A stretch of 64,000 bases of DNA from the NCBI GenBank assembly GCA_020073165.1, contig JAIQFP010000001.1, forward strand, positions 369,557-433,556, in the 5' to 3' direction. Below the pieces are notes generated by a model. That model did not search any database and had not been told where the DNA came from. It saw only the letters and a list, made by a program, of their open reading frames with translations. The DNA is from Terriglobia bacterium (lineage in GTDB: Bacteria; Acidobacteriota; Terriglobia; Terriglobales; Acidobacteriaceae). This document shows positions 43,728-52,948 of this stretch, one piece after another. The translations under genes and the position numbers were made by a program. The first letter of the stretch is position 1, and each line of letters starts with the position of its first letter.

Positions 43728-46451
43728 ATGACCAGAGAATTATTTGTGTCTTCCACCCCGCATGAAACCAGAGTGGGACTGGTGGAAGACGATCAGTTAG
43801 CCGAAATCTACCTGGAACGTGAGAACGAGTACACCCTGGCCGGATCCATCTACAAGGGACGGGTGACCCGGGTGCTTCCCGGGATGCAGTCCGCCTTCGT
43901 TGACATCGGCCTGGAGCGCGATGCTTTCCTGTACGTTTCCGACTTCATGGAAGTGGAAGAAGGGGACGAGGTCGAAGAAGTTCCCACCAATCGTCCGGCA
44001 GTCCCAGAACCGAGACACCAGCCACAGCCCCAGGTACAACCACGGATGGAGACCCAGTCGTTTGTGATCGAGGGTCCGGATTTCCCCGAGGAAGCCGAGG
44101 CTGCGACTGAACAGCCGACACAGTCGGCTCCGAGCCCGGAGGGCCGTGAGGGGTCGAACGACGAGGATCAGAGAGACAACCGCGGAGGTTGGCGTGGGCG
44201 TCGTCGTCGCCGCGGGCGCCGGGGAGAACGTTTTCCCGAATCGAAGTTTGCCCGGCCCGCCGCCGAGACCCCGCGCGAGGCGCCGCGCAGCGAACGTTCC
44301 GAGCGCAGCGAACGCAGCGAACGCAGCGACTATGGCCCACCGCCCGGATACCAGCCGATTATTTTGCCGGGAGAGTCGATTTCCAAGTACCAACGCCTGG
44401 CGCAGGCGCAGCCCGCCTCGGCGGAGCAGCGCACGGAACTAACCAGTCCTGTGTCCGAAGGCCAGGAGACGGCTGTCCCAATCGCTCAGACTTTCCCCGG
44501 AGACGAGCCTTTCTTCGCCGCGCCTGGTCCGCAAGAACATGAGGAGCACCGCGAAGAGCAGCGTGTTGAAGCGAATGTGGAATCCCATGCTGAGACCGCG
44601 GAAGAGGCGTGGGACCGCAAGCAGAAGCGACTCCACCAGATGAACGTGGCTGCAGTGTTTGGGGGGGATGCAGCCGAGGAAGAAGACCTCGAGGAGGCAG
44701 AGGACAAGCTGGTTGCCGTCCCCGAGCATTCGGACCAGGCCCCGACCGCTTCTCCCGCCGGCACTCTTGAGGAAGAAGAAATTGACGACGAGGAGGCCGA
44801 TCTCGCCAACTACGTAGAAGATCTCGAGGAAGATGCCACGTTCGAAGAGTTGGAAGAGGAAACTCGTGCCGCAGAAGATTACCGCGAACATGGCGGCCCG
44901 GAAATCGCGGCCTCGGGAGAACCGGCAAACGAGACGACAGAGGCGTCCGCCTCCGAGGCCCTTTCCACCGAAGCCACCGAGAGCGAAGGAGTAATCGACG
45001 AAGCCGCCGAAGAGGCGGCCGAGGAGGAAGAAGAGGAAGCGGAACTTGAGGAAGCCCAAGCCGAGGCTGAAGCCATTCTCGACGCCGAAGCTCGGGGCAA
45101 CGGCACGGCGGAGGCGCGAGCGGAAGTCCGCGCCCCGGCGGGGACGGCGCCTTACACGCAACGCGCGGCGCGTCCGGGGTTCGATCGCCGCGGCCGCGGC
45201 CGGCGCGGGGGAGGGCGCCGATTCCAGCGCCGCCGCGAACCGCAACAGATTCCGCAGATCACCGATCTGCTCAAGGAAGGCCAGGAAATCCTGGTGCAGA
45301 TCGCCAAGGAACCCATCGGCAAGAAGGGCGCTCGCATCACCAGCCACGTCGCCCTGCCCGGCCGCTTCCTGGTGTACATGCCGACCGTGAACCACACCGG
45401 CGTGTCGCGCAAGATTGCGTCGGAAGAAGAGCGGCAGCGGCTGAAGCGCATTATCCAGAGCGAACGCGAAAACGGGCACGGTGGCTTTATTGTGCGCACC
45501 GCGGCGCAGGGCGCCAACGAAGACGATCTGCGCGCCGACATCCGCTTCCTGAAGGGTCTGTGGACTGAAATCAAGAGCCGCGCGGAAAGCGGCAAGGCCC
45601 CGGCGTTGATCTACCATGACCTGAACGTGGTGGAACGAGTGCTGCGCGACCAAGTCACCTCCGATTTCTCCGCCATTTGGGTGGACACGGAACAGGAATA
45701 CGAGCGCATTCTGCGCTTTGCCAACCGCTTCCAGCCGGCGCTGGTACGGAGAGTGAAGCTCTACACCAAAGAGACTCCGCTGTTCGAGCAGTTCGGACTG
45801 AAGGAGGAAATCGACAAAGCACTCAAGTCGAAGGTCTGGCTGAAGAGCGGGGGCTACATCGTGATCAACCAGGCCGAGGCGCTGGTCGCGATTGACGTCA
45901 ACACCGGCAAGTACGTGGGCAAGACGGCGCGGCTGGAAGACACCATCGTCAAGACCAACGTGGATGCCATCAAAGAGATCGTACGGCAGATTCGGCTGCG
46001 CGACTTGGGCGGCATCATCATCATCGACTTCATCGACATGGACGAGCGCCGCAACCGCCAGAAAGTGATGCAGGCGCTGGAAGAGGCGCTGCGCAGCGAC
46101 CGCGCACCCTCGAAGACGCTGCAATTTAACGACTTCGGGCTAGTGGCGATCACCCGCAAAAGGGTGAAACAATCCCTCGAGCGCACCATAGGGTCTCCAT
46201 GCCCGTACTGTCAGTCAACGGGATTCGTGAAGTCGGTCAACACCGTGTGCAACGAGATTTATCTGGAGATGCGCAAGATCGCCAAACACCTTGAACATGC
46301 CGATGTCATGTTGCGCGTAAATCCCGAGGTGGCCAAGGCACTGAAAGCCAGCAACGGCCGCGCGCTAAGCGAAATGGAAGAACTGACCAAGCGCACGGTG
46401 ATTGTGAAGAGCGATCCCGCTCTGCACCAGGAGCAGTTCGACATCACGTAA
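43728..46451 (+). CDS. rng: Ribonuclease E/G family with a 430-residue insertion in the S1 domain
   Basis: The 907-residue protein starts as an RNase G-type enzyme (MTRELFVSSTPHETRVGLVE ... YKGRVTRVLPGMQSAFVDI). The S1 domain is interrupted after about residue 77 by roughly 430 residues of low-complexity sequence. That insert has acidic runs (EEAAEEAAEEEEEEAELEEA) and Arg-rich patches (GWRGRRRRRGRRGERF; RRGRGRRGGGRRFQRRRE). The domain resumes at about 510 (ITDLLKEGQEILVQIAKE). The catalytic DNase I-like part follows, with VAIDVNTGKYVGK, IIIIDFIDMDERRNRQ and the zinc-link CPYCQST. It is predicted to cleave rRNA precursors and mRNA 5'-end dependently. The disordered insert may bind RNA or degradosome partners. 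GGAG lies before the ATG. Confidence 0.93.
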   Translation: MTRELFVSSTPHETRVGLVEDDQLAEIYLERENEYTLAGSIYKGRVTRVLPGMQSAFVDIGLERDAFLYVSDFMEVEEGDEVEEVPTNRPAVPEPRHQPQPQVQPRMETQSFVIEGPDFPEEAEAATEQPTQSAPSPEGREGSNDEDQRDNRGGWRGRRRRRGRRGERFPESKFARPAAETPREAPRSERSERSERSERSDYGPPPGYQPIILPGESISKYQRLAQAQPASAEQRTELTSPVSEGQETAVPIAQTFPGDEPFFAAPGPQEHEEHREEQRVEANVESHAETAEEAWDRKQKRLHQMNVAAVFGGDAAEEEDLEEAEDKLVAVPEHSDQAPTASPAGTLEEEEIDDEEADLANYVEDLEEDATFEELEEETRAAEDYREHGGPEIAASGEPANETTEASASEALSTEATESEGVIDEAAEEAAEEEEEEAELEEAQAEAEAILDAEARGNGTAEARAEVRAPAGTAPYTQRAARPGFDRRGRGRRGGGRRFQRRREPQQIPQITDLLKEGQEILVQIAKEPIGKKGARITSHVALPGRFLVYMPTVNHTGVSRKIASEEERQRLKRIIQSERENGHGGFIVRTAAQGANEDDLRADIRFLKGLWTEIKSRAESGKAPALIYHDLNVVERVLRDQVTSDFSAIWVDTEQEYERILRFANRFQPALVRRVKLYTKETPLFEQFGLKEEIDKALKSKVWLKSGGYIVINQAEALVAIDVNTGKYVGKTARLEDTIVKTNVDAIKEIVRQIRLRDLGGIIIIDFIDMDERRNRQKVMQALEEALRSDRAPSKTLQFNDFGLVAITRKRVKQSLERTIGSPCPYCQSTGFVKSVNTVCNEIYLEMRKIAKHLEHADVMLRVNPEVAKALKASNGRALSEMEELTKRTVIVKSDPALHQEQFDIT

Positions 46452-46484
46452 TCGATAGGGAGCGCGCAGAAATGGATGGCGTGG

Positions 46485-46505
46485 GGACGGGTCTCCGGCC
46501 CGTCC
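46485..46505. repeat. GGACGGG hairpin 3' of rng, family B-like
   Basis: Arms GGACGGG (46485-46491) and CCCGTCC (46499-46505) with a 7-nt loop and a TCTCTCTTG downstream. It could act as a weak terminator between the convergent rng and 496-aa genes, but it also resembles the other GACGG intergenic hairpins. Confidence 0.55.
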
Positions 46506-46527
46506 GCTCTCTCTTGCGAGAAGTTGT

Positions 46528-48018
46528 CTACCCTTTGTGCCCCAGCATCCGCGTCACCAGGTCCACCCGATCGTGTAGTTTCTCCATCGAGGTCTTGACC
46601 GCTTCAGCCTGAGGGAAACTGCCTTGTTGGGCCGCTTGTTCCCTCATCTGATTGGCTTTGTTGTTTTCGGCCTCGGCAATCTGCAGGAGAACGGCGAGGG
46701 AATCCGCGTGAAGCCTCCAAAGCGTGCGCGAATTCTCGTCACGCTTCAGTTCCTCCAGTTCGGTGGTGATGCGTGCCACTAATGCCACCAAACGCAGCTG
46801 GGAGCGGGCGATGGTGGCCCGCAAGCTGATCTCCTCCAGGTAATCGGCGCAATAGGCGCTGGCTTCCGCCGGGGTCAGCGTCAGGTTGAAATAGCGCATG
46901 GGCACAACCTGGCGGAACTTGGGATCCGCCACGCGCACAAAAACGCGAATGGATTCTTCCACCTTGAGAAGCTTGGTTTCCTCGATCTTGAGTTGCTGCG
47001 GGGTCACCGCTGCACGCATGGCTTCGAGGTCGACGACGGGCGGTCTTACGGGAGTGCGGCCTCCGGCAGTCGCCACGCCTCCAGGTGTCGCAGCCGCGGC
47101 CATGGCCGCCAGACGCGCGGCTCGCCGGATCGGGGGCTGACGCTCCAGCGTCCGTCGCAGGTCGGAAACGCGGCGAAACTTCTCCAGCGCCTTGCTGTAA
47201 TCCATCTTCAGCAATTCTGCTTCTTCCATGGCGGCCACATGTTCGACAGTGACATCCACCCCATCCACCGTTCCCAGAATGCTGCCGCCCTGTTCCTGGA
47301 GTTCCTGCGCAAACCCTCGAATCTCTTCGGTGGCCGCATGGAACAACGCATCAAAAGTCTTGCCGAAGGCCGCATTGTAGGGCGCAACTGTCGCCAATGC
47401 CCCGGGATGATAAAAAGACGCGTCCAGCGACTGCTTCAGTTCGCGCACCCGTGGAATGATGCCCGAATCGAGCAGCGCGTTCAGGTCCTGGAAGCCATGC
47501 GCTTGCTCCCGCAGCGAGTCAAAACCGTGCAGCAGCTGCACGTGCTCGTCGGCAAGCGCAGGCACGTCACTGTCGGCGAGAATCTCAATCAGCGCAATCT
47601 CGAACGGCGGCAGCGGAATGGACCCATCCAGCCCATAGCCGCGGCGCTCCCACTGGCCGGGCACGCGGGGATGGCGGTAGAGAAAGGTTGCCACCAGGTC
47701 GGTCTTGTCGCGGTTGGTGTCGCTGAGATCTTTCTTACGAACCAGGTAGCGCAGCAGGGACTCGGCAATTTCGGGATCAGTCTCGGCGGTCAGCGCGCGC
47801 CGTAGCATGGCCGGCGTAAGGGCCATGTCGAGCAAACGCAACCATGCTCGCATACGGGCCAGCGTCTGACGGACATCGCCTTCGTTCTGCTGGAGGGAAA
47901 TGGCTTCAAGGCCCTGCGGGACCGGAACCTCAGCTTCGAGATAGTCCTGCAAAAGCTTCTCGTAGAAGCCCTGTACAGTGGCCAGGATGGCAAGGTCCCA
48001 TTTCGGATCTTCAACCAA
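46528..48018 (-). CDS. Unknown 496-residue helical protein
   Basis: I do not recognise a family. From TTG 48016-48018, which has AGGAG 6-7 nt upstream (an in-frame TTG 54 nt earlier lacks one), the protein begins VEDPKWDLAILATVQGFYEK. It is mostly alpha-helical with no membrane segment or signal. An Ala/Gly/Pro linker at about 310-340 (AAMAAAATPGGVATAGG) joins an N-terminal helical part to a C-terminal helical part ending RVDLVTRMLGHKG. It is convergent with rng. No neighbour indicates function. Confidence 0.7.
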   Translation of the reverse strand: MVEDPKWDLAILATVQGFYEKLLQDYLEAEVPVPQGLEAISLQQNEGDVRQTLARMRAWLRLLDMALTPAMLRRALTAETDPEIAESLLRYLVRKKDLSDTNRDKTDLVATFLYRHPRVPGQWERRGYGLDGSIPLPPFEIALIEILADSDVPALADEHVQLLHGFDSLREQAHGFQDLNALLDSGIIPRVRELKQSLDASFYHPGALATVAPYNAAFGKTFDALFHAATEEIRGFAQELQEQGGSILGTVDGVDVTVEHVAAMEEAELLKMDYSKALEKFRRVSDLRRTLERQPPIRRAARLAAMAAAATPGGVATAGGRTPVRPPVVDLEAMRAAVTPQQLKIEETKLLKVEESIRVFVRVADPKFRQVVPMRYFNLTLTPAEASAYCADYLEEISLRATIARSQLRLVALVARITTELEELKRDENSRTLWRLHADSLAVLLQIAEAENNKANQMREQAAQQGSFPQAEAVKTSMEKLHDRVDLVTRMLGHKG

Positions 48019-48227
48019 GCTCCACTCCTGCAGACGCTTCCATCGGAAGCTTGAATCTGGAGAAAAACACAATAGCTGAATAAAACTATCACGGCTTGGC
48101 GCCCAGGTGTGTTCGTTACCGTGGTTACCAAAGTTACGGAATTAGCGGGGAATTTGGGACTGGGTGTCGGTTTGTGCCGGGAGAGGTCTTCCCTAGGAGC
48201 AGCATCGTAGCCGGCGGGACGATGGCG

Positions 48228-49811
48228 CTACTTCTTTAGACCTTTCAAAATCTCGCGGGCGGCGTTAGCGCCCGAGCCCCCGGTCAACCCCGCGCCAGGG
48301 TGCGTGCCCGACCCGCACAAATACAGGTTCTGAATTGGGGTGCGGTAGCGCGCCCAGTCCAGCAACGGACGCATGGTGAAGAACTGGTCAAGGGCCAGCT
48401 CCCCGTGGAAAATGTGGCCTCCGGTGAGGCCGTAGGTGTCTTCCAGGTCCTGCGGCGTGATGATCTGGTGCGTCAGAATAAGCTCAGGCAGGTTGGGCGC
48501 GTACTGCGCGATCGTCTTGACTACCGTGTCGCCTAACGCGACGCGCTGACTCTCCCAGTCACTGTTCTTCAGCTTGAAGGGGGCATACTGCACGTAAATG
48601 GACATGACGTGCTTGCCCGGAGGCGCCAGCGAGGGATCGGTTAGCGAGGGGATGGCGATTTCCAGATACGGCTGGCGCGAGAAGTTGCCGTACTTAGAGT
48701 CGTCGAAGGCGCGCTCGAGGTAATCAATCTCGGGACCGATGTGAATGCGTCCACTCAGCGCGTCGGTTGAGCCGTTCAAGGCGGTGAATTTCGGCAGGCC
48801 GGAGAGCGCCAGGTTGACCTTCGCCACCGTCCCCGGTGTGCGGTAATGCTGGAGCTTCATGACGAAATCAGGCGTGAGGTGGGTGGGGTCGACCAGTTTG
48901 AGCAGGGTGCGCTTGGGATCAGCGTTGGAAATGATGGCCTTGGCGCTGATTTCTTCGCCGGTGGAGAGCACGACGCTGGTGGCAGCACCGTCCTTCACCC
49001 GGACTTCAATCACTTCGGCGCTGGAGCGGATTTCGGCGCCTGCCTGCTTGGCGGCGGCAGCCATGGCTTGGGTCACCGAGCCGATTCCGCCCGCAGCGAA
49101 AAACGCTGAACCGGCGGGATGCTCGTCGCCGGCTGCGCGAATGAGAAGAACCAGGCTGCTGCCCGCGGACCAAGGACCGAAGAACGTGCCGAAAATGCCG
49201 CGCGCCGCGATGGTGGCGCGCAGCAGTTCAGTCTCGAAAAAGTCCGCGACCAGATCTGCAACTGCCATGGGGCCCCAGCGCAGCAGGCGGTACATGTCTT
49301 TCTTGCCCAGCTTGCGAATGGCGCGCCCGGTCTGGAGCATGCCCCAGAGATCGCCTTTGCTGGGGTCATCGATGTTGGGCGGGGCGAGGGTGAGCGCTTT
49401 CCCGATGACCCGGCCCATCTTGCCGAGCGAGTCTTGAAATTCGGGATACTTGGCGGCGTCTTTCTGCGAGAACTTGCCGATTTCCTGCGCCGATTTTCTG
49501 GCGTCGTTGTAGAGGAGCAGGGCGCGGCCGGTGGGAGAAAGTGAGACGACTCCAATCTCAGGCGTGATCAGTTTTAAGCCCTGTTTCTCGAGCTGCATGT
49601 CGCGCACGATGTCGGGACGAATCGGTCCGGCAACATGGGCGAGGATGGAGCAGCGGAAGCCGGGGTGAAACTCTTCGGTGATGGCAGCGCCGCCGGGCTG
49701 GGCGCGGCGTTCCAGTACCAGCGGCTTGAATCCGGCTTTGGCCAGGTAGAAAGCGGTGACCAGCCCATTGTGGCCGCCACCGATGATCACGACATCGCGC
49801 CGTTCGGGCAT
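48228..49811 (-). CDS. CrtI/PYROXD2-like FAD-dependent oxidoreductase, copy 2
   Basis: The 527-residue protein has an N-terminal Rossmann dinucleotide site (VVIIGGGHNGLVTAFYLAKAG) and the following acidic end LVLERRAQPGG, then TEEFHPGFRCSILAHVAG. It ends LYLCGSGTHPGAGLTGGSGA, the second FAD-contacting motif of phytoene-desaturase-like enzymes. The closest recognisable group is the PYROXD2-like/carotenoid-desaturase-like branch of unknown substrate; no other carotenoid genes are present. It begins 3 nt after the stop of a second copy, so the pair is one transcript. Confidence 0.88.
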   Translation of the reverse strand: MPERRDVVIIGGGHNGLVTAFYLAKAGFKPLVLERRAQPGGAAITEEFHPGFRCSILAHVAGPIRPDIVRDMQLEKQGLKLITPEIGVVSLSPTGRALLLYNDARKSAQEIGKFSQKDAAKYPEFQDSLGKMGRVIGKALTLAPPNIDDPSKGDLWGMLQTGRAIRKLGKKDMYRLLRWGPMAVADLVADFFETELLRATIAARGIFGTFFGPWSAGSSLVLLIRAAGDEHPAGSAFFAAGGIGSVTQAMAAAAKQAGAEIRSSAEVIEVRVKDGAATSVVLSTGEEISAKAIISNADPKRTLLKLVDPTHLTPDFVMKLQHYRTPGTVAKVNLALSGLPKFTALNGSTDALSGRIHIGPEIDYLERAFDDSKYGNFSRQPYLEIAIPSLTDPSLAPPGKHVMSIYVQYAPFKLKNSDWESQRVALGDTVVKTIAQYAPNLPELILTHQIITPQDLEDTYGLTGGHIFHGELALDQFFTMRPLLDWARYRTPIQNLYLCGSGTHPGAGLTGGSGANAAREILKGLKK

Positions 49812-49814
49812 GGG

Positions 49815-51410
49815 CTAGGCCGCTCCCTTGAAGTCTTTGAGGATTTCGAGCGCCGCCAGACGTCCATTGGCACCCATGATGCCGCCGCCCGGGTGGGTGG
49901 CAGACCCGCACATGTAAAGGTTCTTGATGGGCGTGCGGTATTGCGCCCAGCCCGGCACCGGACGCAGGAAGAAAAGTTGCTCCAGTGAAAGCTCACCCTG
50001 GAAGATGTTGCCTTCGCTAAGGCCGAAATCGCGCTCCAGGTCGAGCGGCGTCAGCACCTGCTTGTGCAGGATGATGTTCTTGATGTTGGGCGCGTGCTCG
50101 GCGATGGTATTGATCACGTTGTTGCCGAAGGCTTCCTTCTGGTCGTCCCAGTTGAGCCCGGGACGCAGCTTGTAGGGCGCATATTGCACGAAGCAGGAAA
50201 GAATATGTTTGCCCGGGGGCGCCACTGAAGGATCGGTCAGCGTGGGAATGACCATGTCAATGTAGGGGCGGCGCGAGAAGTTGCCGTACTTGGCGTCATC
50301 GTAGGCGCGCTCCATGTACTCCACGCTGGGAGAGATGGAAATCGCACCGCGCAGGTGAGCACCGGGCCCGGGCATGCACTTGAAATCGGGCAGGGCATCG
50401 AGCGCCAGGTTCACCTTGCCGGAGGAGCCGCGGAACTTGTAGCGGCGGACTTCGTCCAGGAAACTCGCGGGAAGGTCGCCATCCTCCATGAAGCGAATGA
50501 AGGTGAGGCGGGGATCAACGCTGGAAGACACGATGTTGGCATAGATTTCATCGCCGTTTTCGAGCGCCACACCCTTGGCGCGGTTGTTCTTAACGATGAT
50601 CTTGGCGATGGGAGCCTCGGTGCGAATTTCGGCCCCGGCTTCGCGAGCGGCGTCGGCGATGGAATTGGAAATCGCTCCGGTGCCACCACGGGCGAATCCC
50701 CAGGAGCGGAAGGCGCCGTCAATTTCGCCCATGTAGTGGTGCAGGAGAACATAAGCCGTACCCGGTGAGCGCACGCCCAGGAACGTACCGATAATTCCTG
50801 ACGCCGACATGGTGGCTTTGAGCACGTCGGTCTCAAACCACTGGTCGAGAAAATCCACGGCACTCATGGTCATCAACTGCACCTGGTTGTACTTGTCCTC
50901 GCTCGACATGCCCTGAAAGCGCTTGCCGATAAAAAGCAGCTTCATCAGTTCGCGCGGGTTCAAGGTGTGGGGATCGGGCGGCACCATGCTGAGGATGGGC
51001 TTCACAAAGCGGCACATGGCCTGCATGGACTTGCCGAACTCCTCGTAGGCTTCGGCGTCGAGCCGGGAGTGGCGGGCGATCTCACGGCGAGTCTTGCCGT
51101 GGTCATTGACGCGCCACAGGTAGTCACCGCTGGGCATGGGCGTGAAGGTGCCGTCGAGTGGCAGGATCTCCAGCCCATGGCGGGGAAGGTCGAGGTCGCG
51201 GATGATCTCCGGGCGCAGCAGCGAGACCACGTAGGAGCAGACGGAGAACTTGAATCCGGGGAAGACTTCTTCGGTGACGGCGGCGCCCCCGAGCACATGC
51301 CGGCGCTCGAGCACCAGAACCTTCTTGCCGGCGCGGGCCAGGTAGGCGGCGTTGACCAGGCCGTTGTGGCCTCCGCCGATCACGATGACGTCATACTTGG
51401 AAGCAGCCAT
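49815..51410 (-). CDS. CrtI/PYROXD2-like FAD-dependent oxidoreductase, copy 1
   Basis: The 531-residue protein is a paralogue of the following gene, with the same start (DVIVIGGGHNGLVNAAYLAR), LVLERRHVLGGAAVTEEVFP, and end LYMCGSATHPGGGIMGANGR. Shared interior motifs include SPSVEYMERAYDDAKYGNFS and APPGKHILSCFVQYAPY. Both conserve the full FAD-binding fold and probably act on related hydrophobic substrates or as a heteromer; that is inference from tandem arrangement. A heptad repeat lies about 20 nt upstream of the ATG. Confidence 0.88.
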   Translation of the reverse strand: MAASKYDVIVIGGGHNGLVNAAYLARAGKKVLVLERRHVLGGAAVTEEVFPGFKFSVCSYVVSLLRPEIIRDLDLPRHGLEILPLDGTFTPMPSGDYLWRVNDHGKTRREIARHSRLDAEAYEEFGKSMQAMCRFVKPILSMVPPDPHTLNPRELMKLLFIGKRFQGMSSEDKYNQVQLMTMSAVDFLDQWFETDVLKATMSASGIIGTFLGVRSPGTAYVLLHHYMGEIDGAFRSWGFARGGTGAISNSIADAAREAGAEIRTEAPIAKIIVKNNRAKGVALENGDEIYANIVSSSVDPRLTFIRFMEDGDLPASFLDEVRRYKFRGSSGKVNLALDALPDFKCMPGPGAHLRGAISISPSVEYMERAYDDAKYGNFSRRPYIDMVIPTLTDPSVAPPGKHILSCFVQYAPYKLRPGLNWDDQKEAFGNNVINTIAEHAPNIKNIILHKQVLTPLDLERDFGLSEGNIFQGELSLEQLFFLRPVPGWAQYRTPIKNLYMCGSATHPGGGIMGANGRLAALEILKDFKGAA

Positions 51411-51428
51411 TCGCTTCTAACTCCTGGC

Positions 51429-51455
51429 GTTCAGCCCTCAGCGTTCAGCTCAAAT
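51429..51455 (-). repeat. Heptad-periodic repeat (locus D8)
   Basis: Units GTTCAGC, CCTCAGC and GTTCAGC (plus strand), read on the coding strand as GCTGAAC-type heptads, lie 19 nt upstream of the first CrtI-like gene. One arm only. Confidence 0.7.
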
Positions 51456-51701
51456 CAAGCAAGGTGCGAAATCCTTTGACTGGGATTGTCTGTTAGCACA
51501 AAGAAAGCGCAGACGTACGATAGCACCGCGGCGGCTCAGAGGCCACTGGGCAGAACGCTCCACTCGATGAGAATGCTGCGCATAGAAGAATTTTGCCCGC
51601 TCATTCTATCTGAGCCTCGCGGCTTTGTCTGCATAAAGCTGAGTTGCCCCGATGCCGACTCGCTGCATATAATCCGCTTGCGGCAATCATAGGAGAAACC
51701 C

Positions 51702-52898
51702 TTGCCCGTCGGCACTGCATTCCACGAGAGAACCTTCGCCCTCTGCCACAGCCTCAGCTACCGTGAGTGGTCGGGATACTACACGGTCAGCGTGTACGAA
51801 GTGCACCACGAGCACGAGTACAACGCCATCCGCAATGCCTGCGCGCTGATTGACATCACCCCGCTCTACAAGTACCTGGTCAGCGGGAAAGACGCGACCA
51901 AGCTGGTGAACCGCGTGATCACTCGCGACATCAACAAGGTTAAAGTGGGGCAGGTGATTTACTGCTGCTGGTGCGACGAGCAGGGCAAGGTCATCGACGA
52001 CGGGACGATCACGCGGCTGGAAGAGAACAAATATCGCTGGACCGCCGCCGACCCCAGCCTGCGCTGGTTCCGCCAGAACGGCCTGAACATGGACGTCCAG
52101 ATCGAAGATATCTCGGAGAAAGTCGCGGCACTGGCGCTGCAGGGACCCACGTCGGGCAAGCTGCTGAAGGCGGTGGCGGAGGCCGACATTGCCAACCTGA
52201 AATATTTCCGGGTAACGCGTGGCAAGATCGCAGGCGTGCCGGTGGACATTTCGCGCACGGGCTATACCGGGGACCTGGGGTACGAGATTTGGGTACCCTG
52301 GAACGACGCGGTGAGAGTGTGGGACGCGCTCGCGGTAACGGGAAGGCAGTTCGACCTCCATGCAGCGGGAATGCTGGCGCTGGACGTAGCGCGAGTAGAA
52401 GCTGGATTGCTACTGATCGAGGTGGATTACATCAGCAGCAAGAAGGCGCTGATCCCGTCGCAGAAGTATTCTCCGTACGAGTTGGGATTTGGCCGCATGG
52501 TGCACTTGGAGAAAGAGAATTTTGTGGGGAAGGCCGCGCTGGTGCAGGACAGCAAGAACGGCGTGGCACGGCAGTTGGTAGGCCTTGAGGTGGATTGGGT
52601 GGAAGTCGAGGAGTTGCACGAAAGGTTTGGTTTGACCCCGGCGGCACCTAGCCAGGCTTCGCGCGTGGCGGTGCCCGTGTATGTGGGCGAGAAGCAAGTC
52701 GGCAAGGCGACGACCACGGCCTTTTCTCCGCTGCTGAAGAAGTTGATCGCCCTGGCCAGCGTGGACACCGCGCATTCGCAGGTTGGAACCAAGGTGCAGA
52801 TGGAAATCACCATCGAGGCAGTGCGGCAGCGCGTGACGGCGAGGGTCGTGAAGTTGCCATTCTTCAATCCGGAGAGAAAGACGGCGGTGCCGGTGTGA
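51702..52898 (+). CDS. GcvT-family aminomethyltransferase-like protein
   Basis: The 398-residue protein starts at TTG 51702 with AGGAGA 6 nt upstream. It has a GcvT fold: HEHEYNAIRNACALIDITPL, DATKLVNRVITRDINKVKVGQ, LALQGPTSGKLLKAV, ISRTGYTGDLGYEIWVP and LHAAGMLALDVARVEAGL, then a C-terminal barrel. These folate-binding enzymes take one-carbon units from glycine, dimethylglycine, DMSP or similar. The glycine-cleavage partners (gcvH, gcvP) are not adjacent, so a GcvT paralogue with a different methyl donor is possible. An unusual CCWC appears in VIYCCWCDEQGKV. Confidence 0.88.
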   Translation: MPVGTAFHERTFALCHSLSYREWSGYYTVSVYEVHHEHEYNAIRNACALIDITPLYKYLVSGKDATKLVNRVITRDINKVKVGQVIYCCWCDEQGKVIDDGTITRLEENKYRWTAADPSLRWFRQNGLNMDVQIEDISEKVAALALQGPTSGKLLKAVAEADIANLKYFRVTRGKIAGVPVDISRTGYTGDLGYEIWVPWNDAVRVWDALAVTGRQFDLHAAGMLALDVARVEAGLLLIEVDYISSKKALIPSQKYSPYELGFGRMVHLEKENFVGKAALVQDSKNGVARQLVGLEVDWVEVEELHERFGLTPAAPSQASRVAVPVYVGEKQVGKATTTAFSPLLKKLIALASVDTAHSQVGTKVQMEITIEAVRQRVTARVVKLPFFNPERKTAVPV

Positions 52899-52924
52899 GT
52901 TCCTAGATATCCAGCGCTTCAGAT

Positions 52925-52948
52925 GTCGGCGGGACCCGGCGCTACGTC
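52925..52948. repeat. Degraded GCCGGCGGGAC-type palindrome
   Basis: GTCGGCGGGACCCGGCGCTAC is a decayed relative of the 16091 element, placed between the convergent GcvT-like and permease genes. Confidence 0.5.

Noticed and set aside
44439..46124. 561-codon frame antisense to RNase E/G
   Set aside because: Phe/Leu-rich complement of the Glu/Arg low-complexity insert; no domains.
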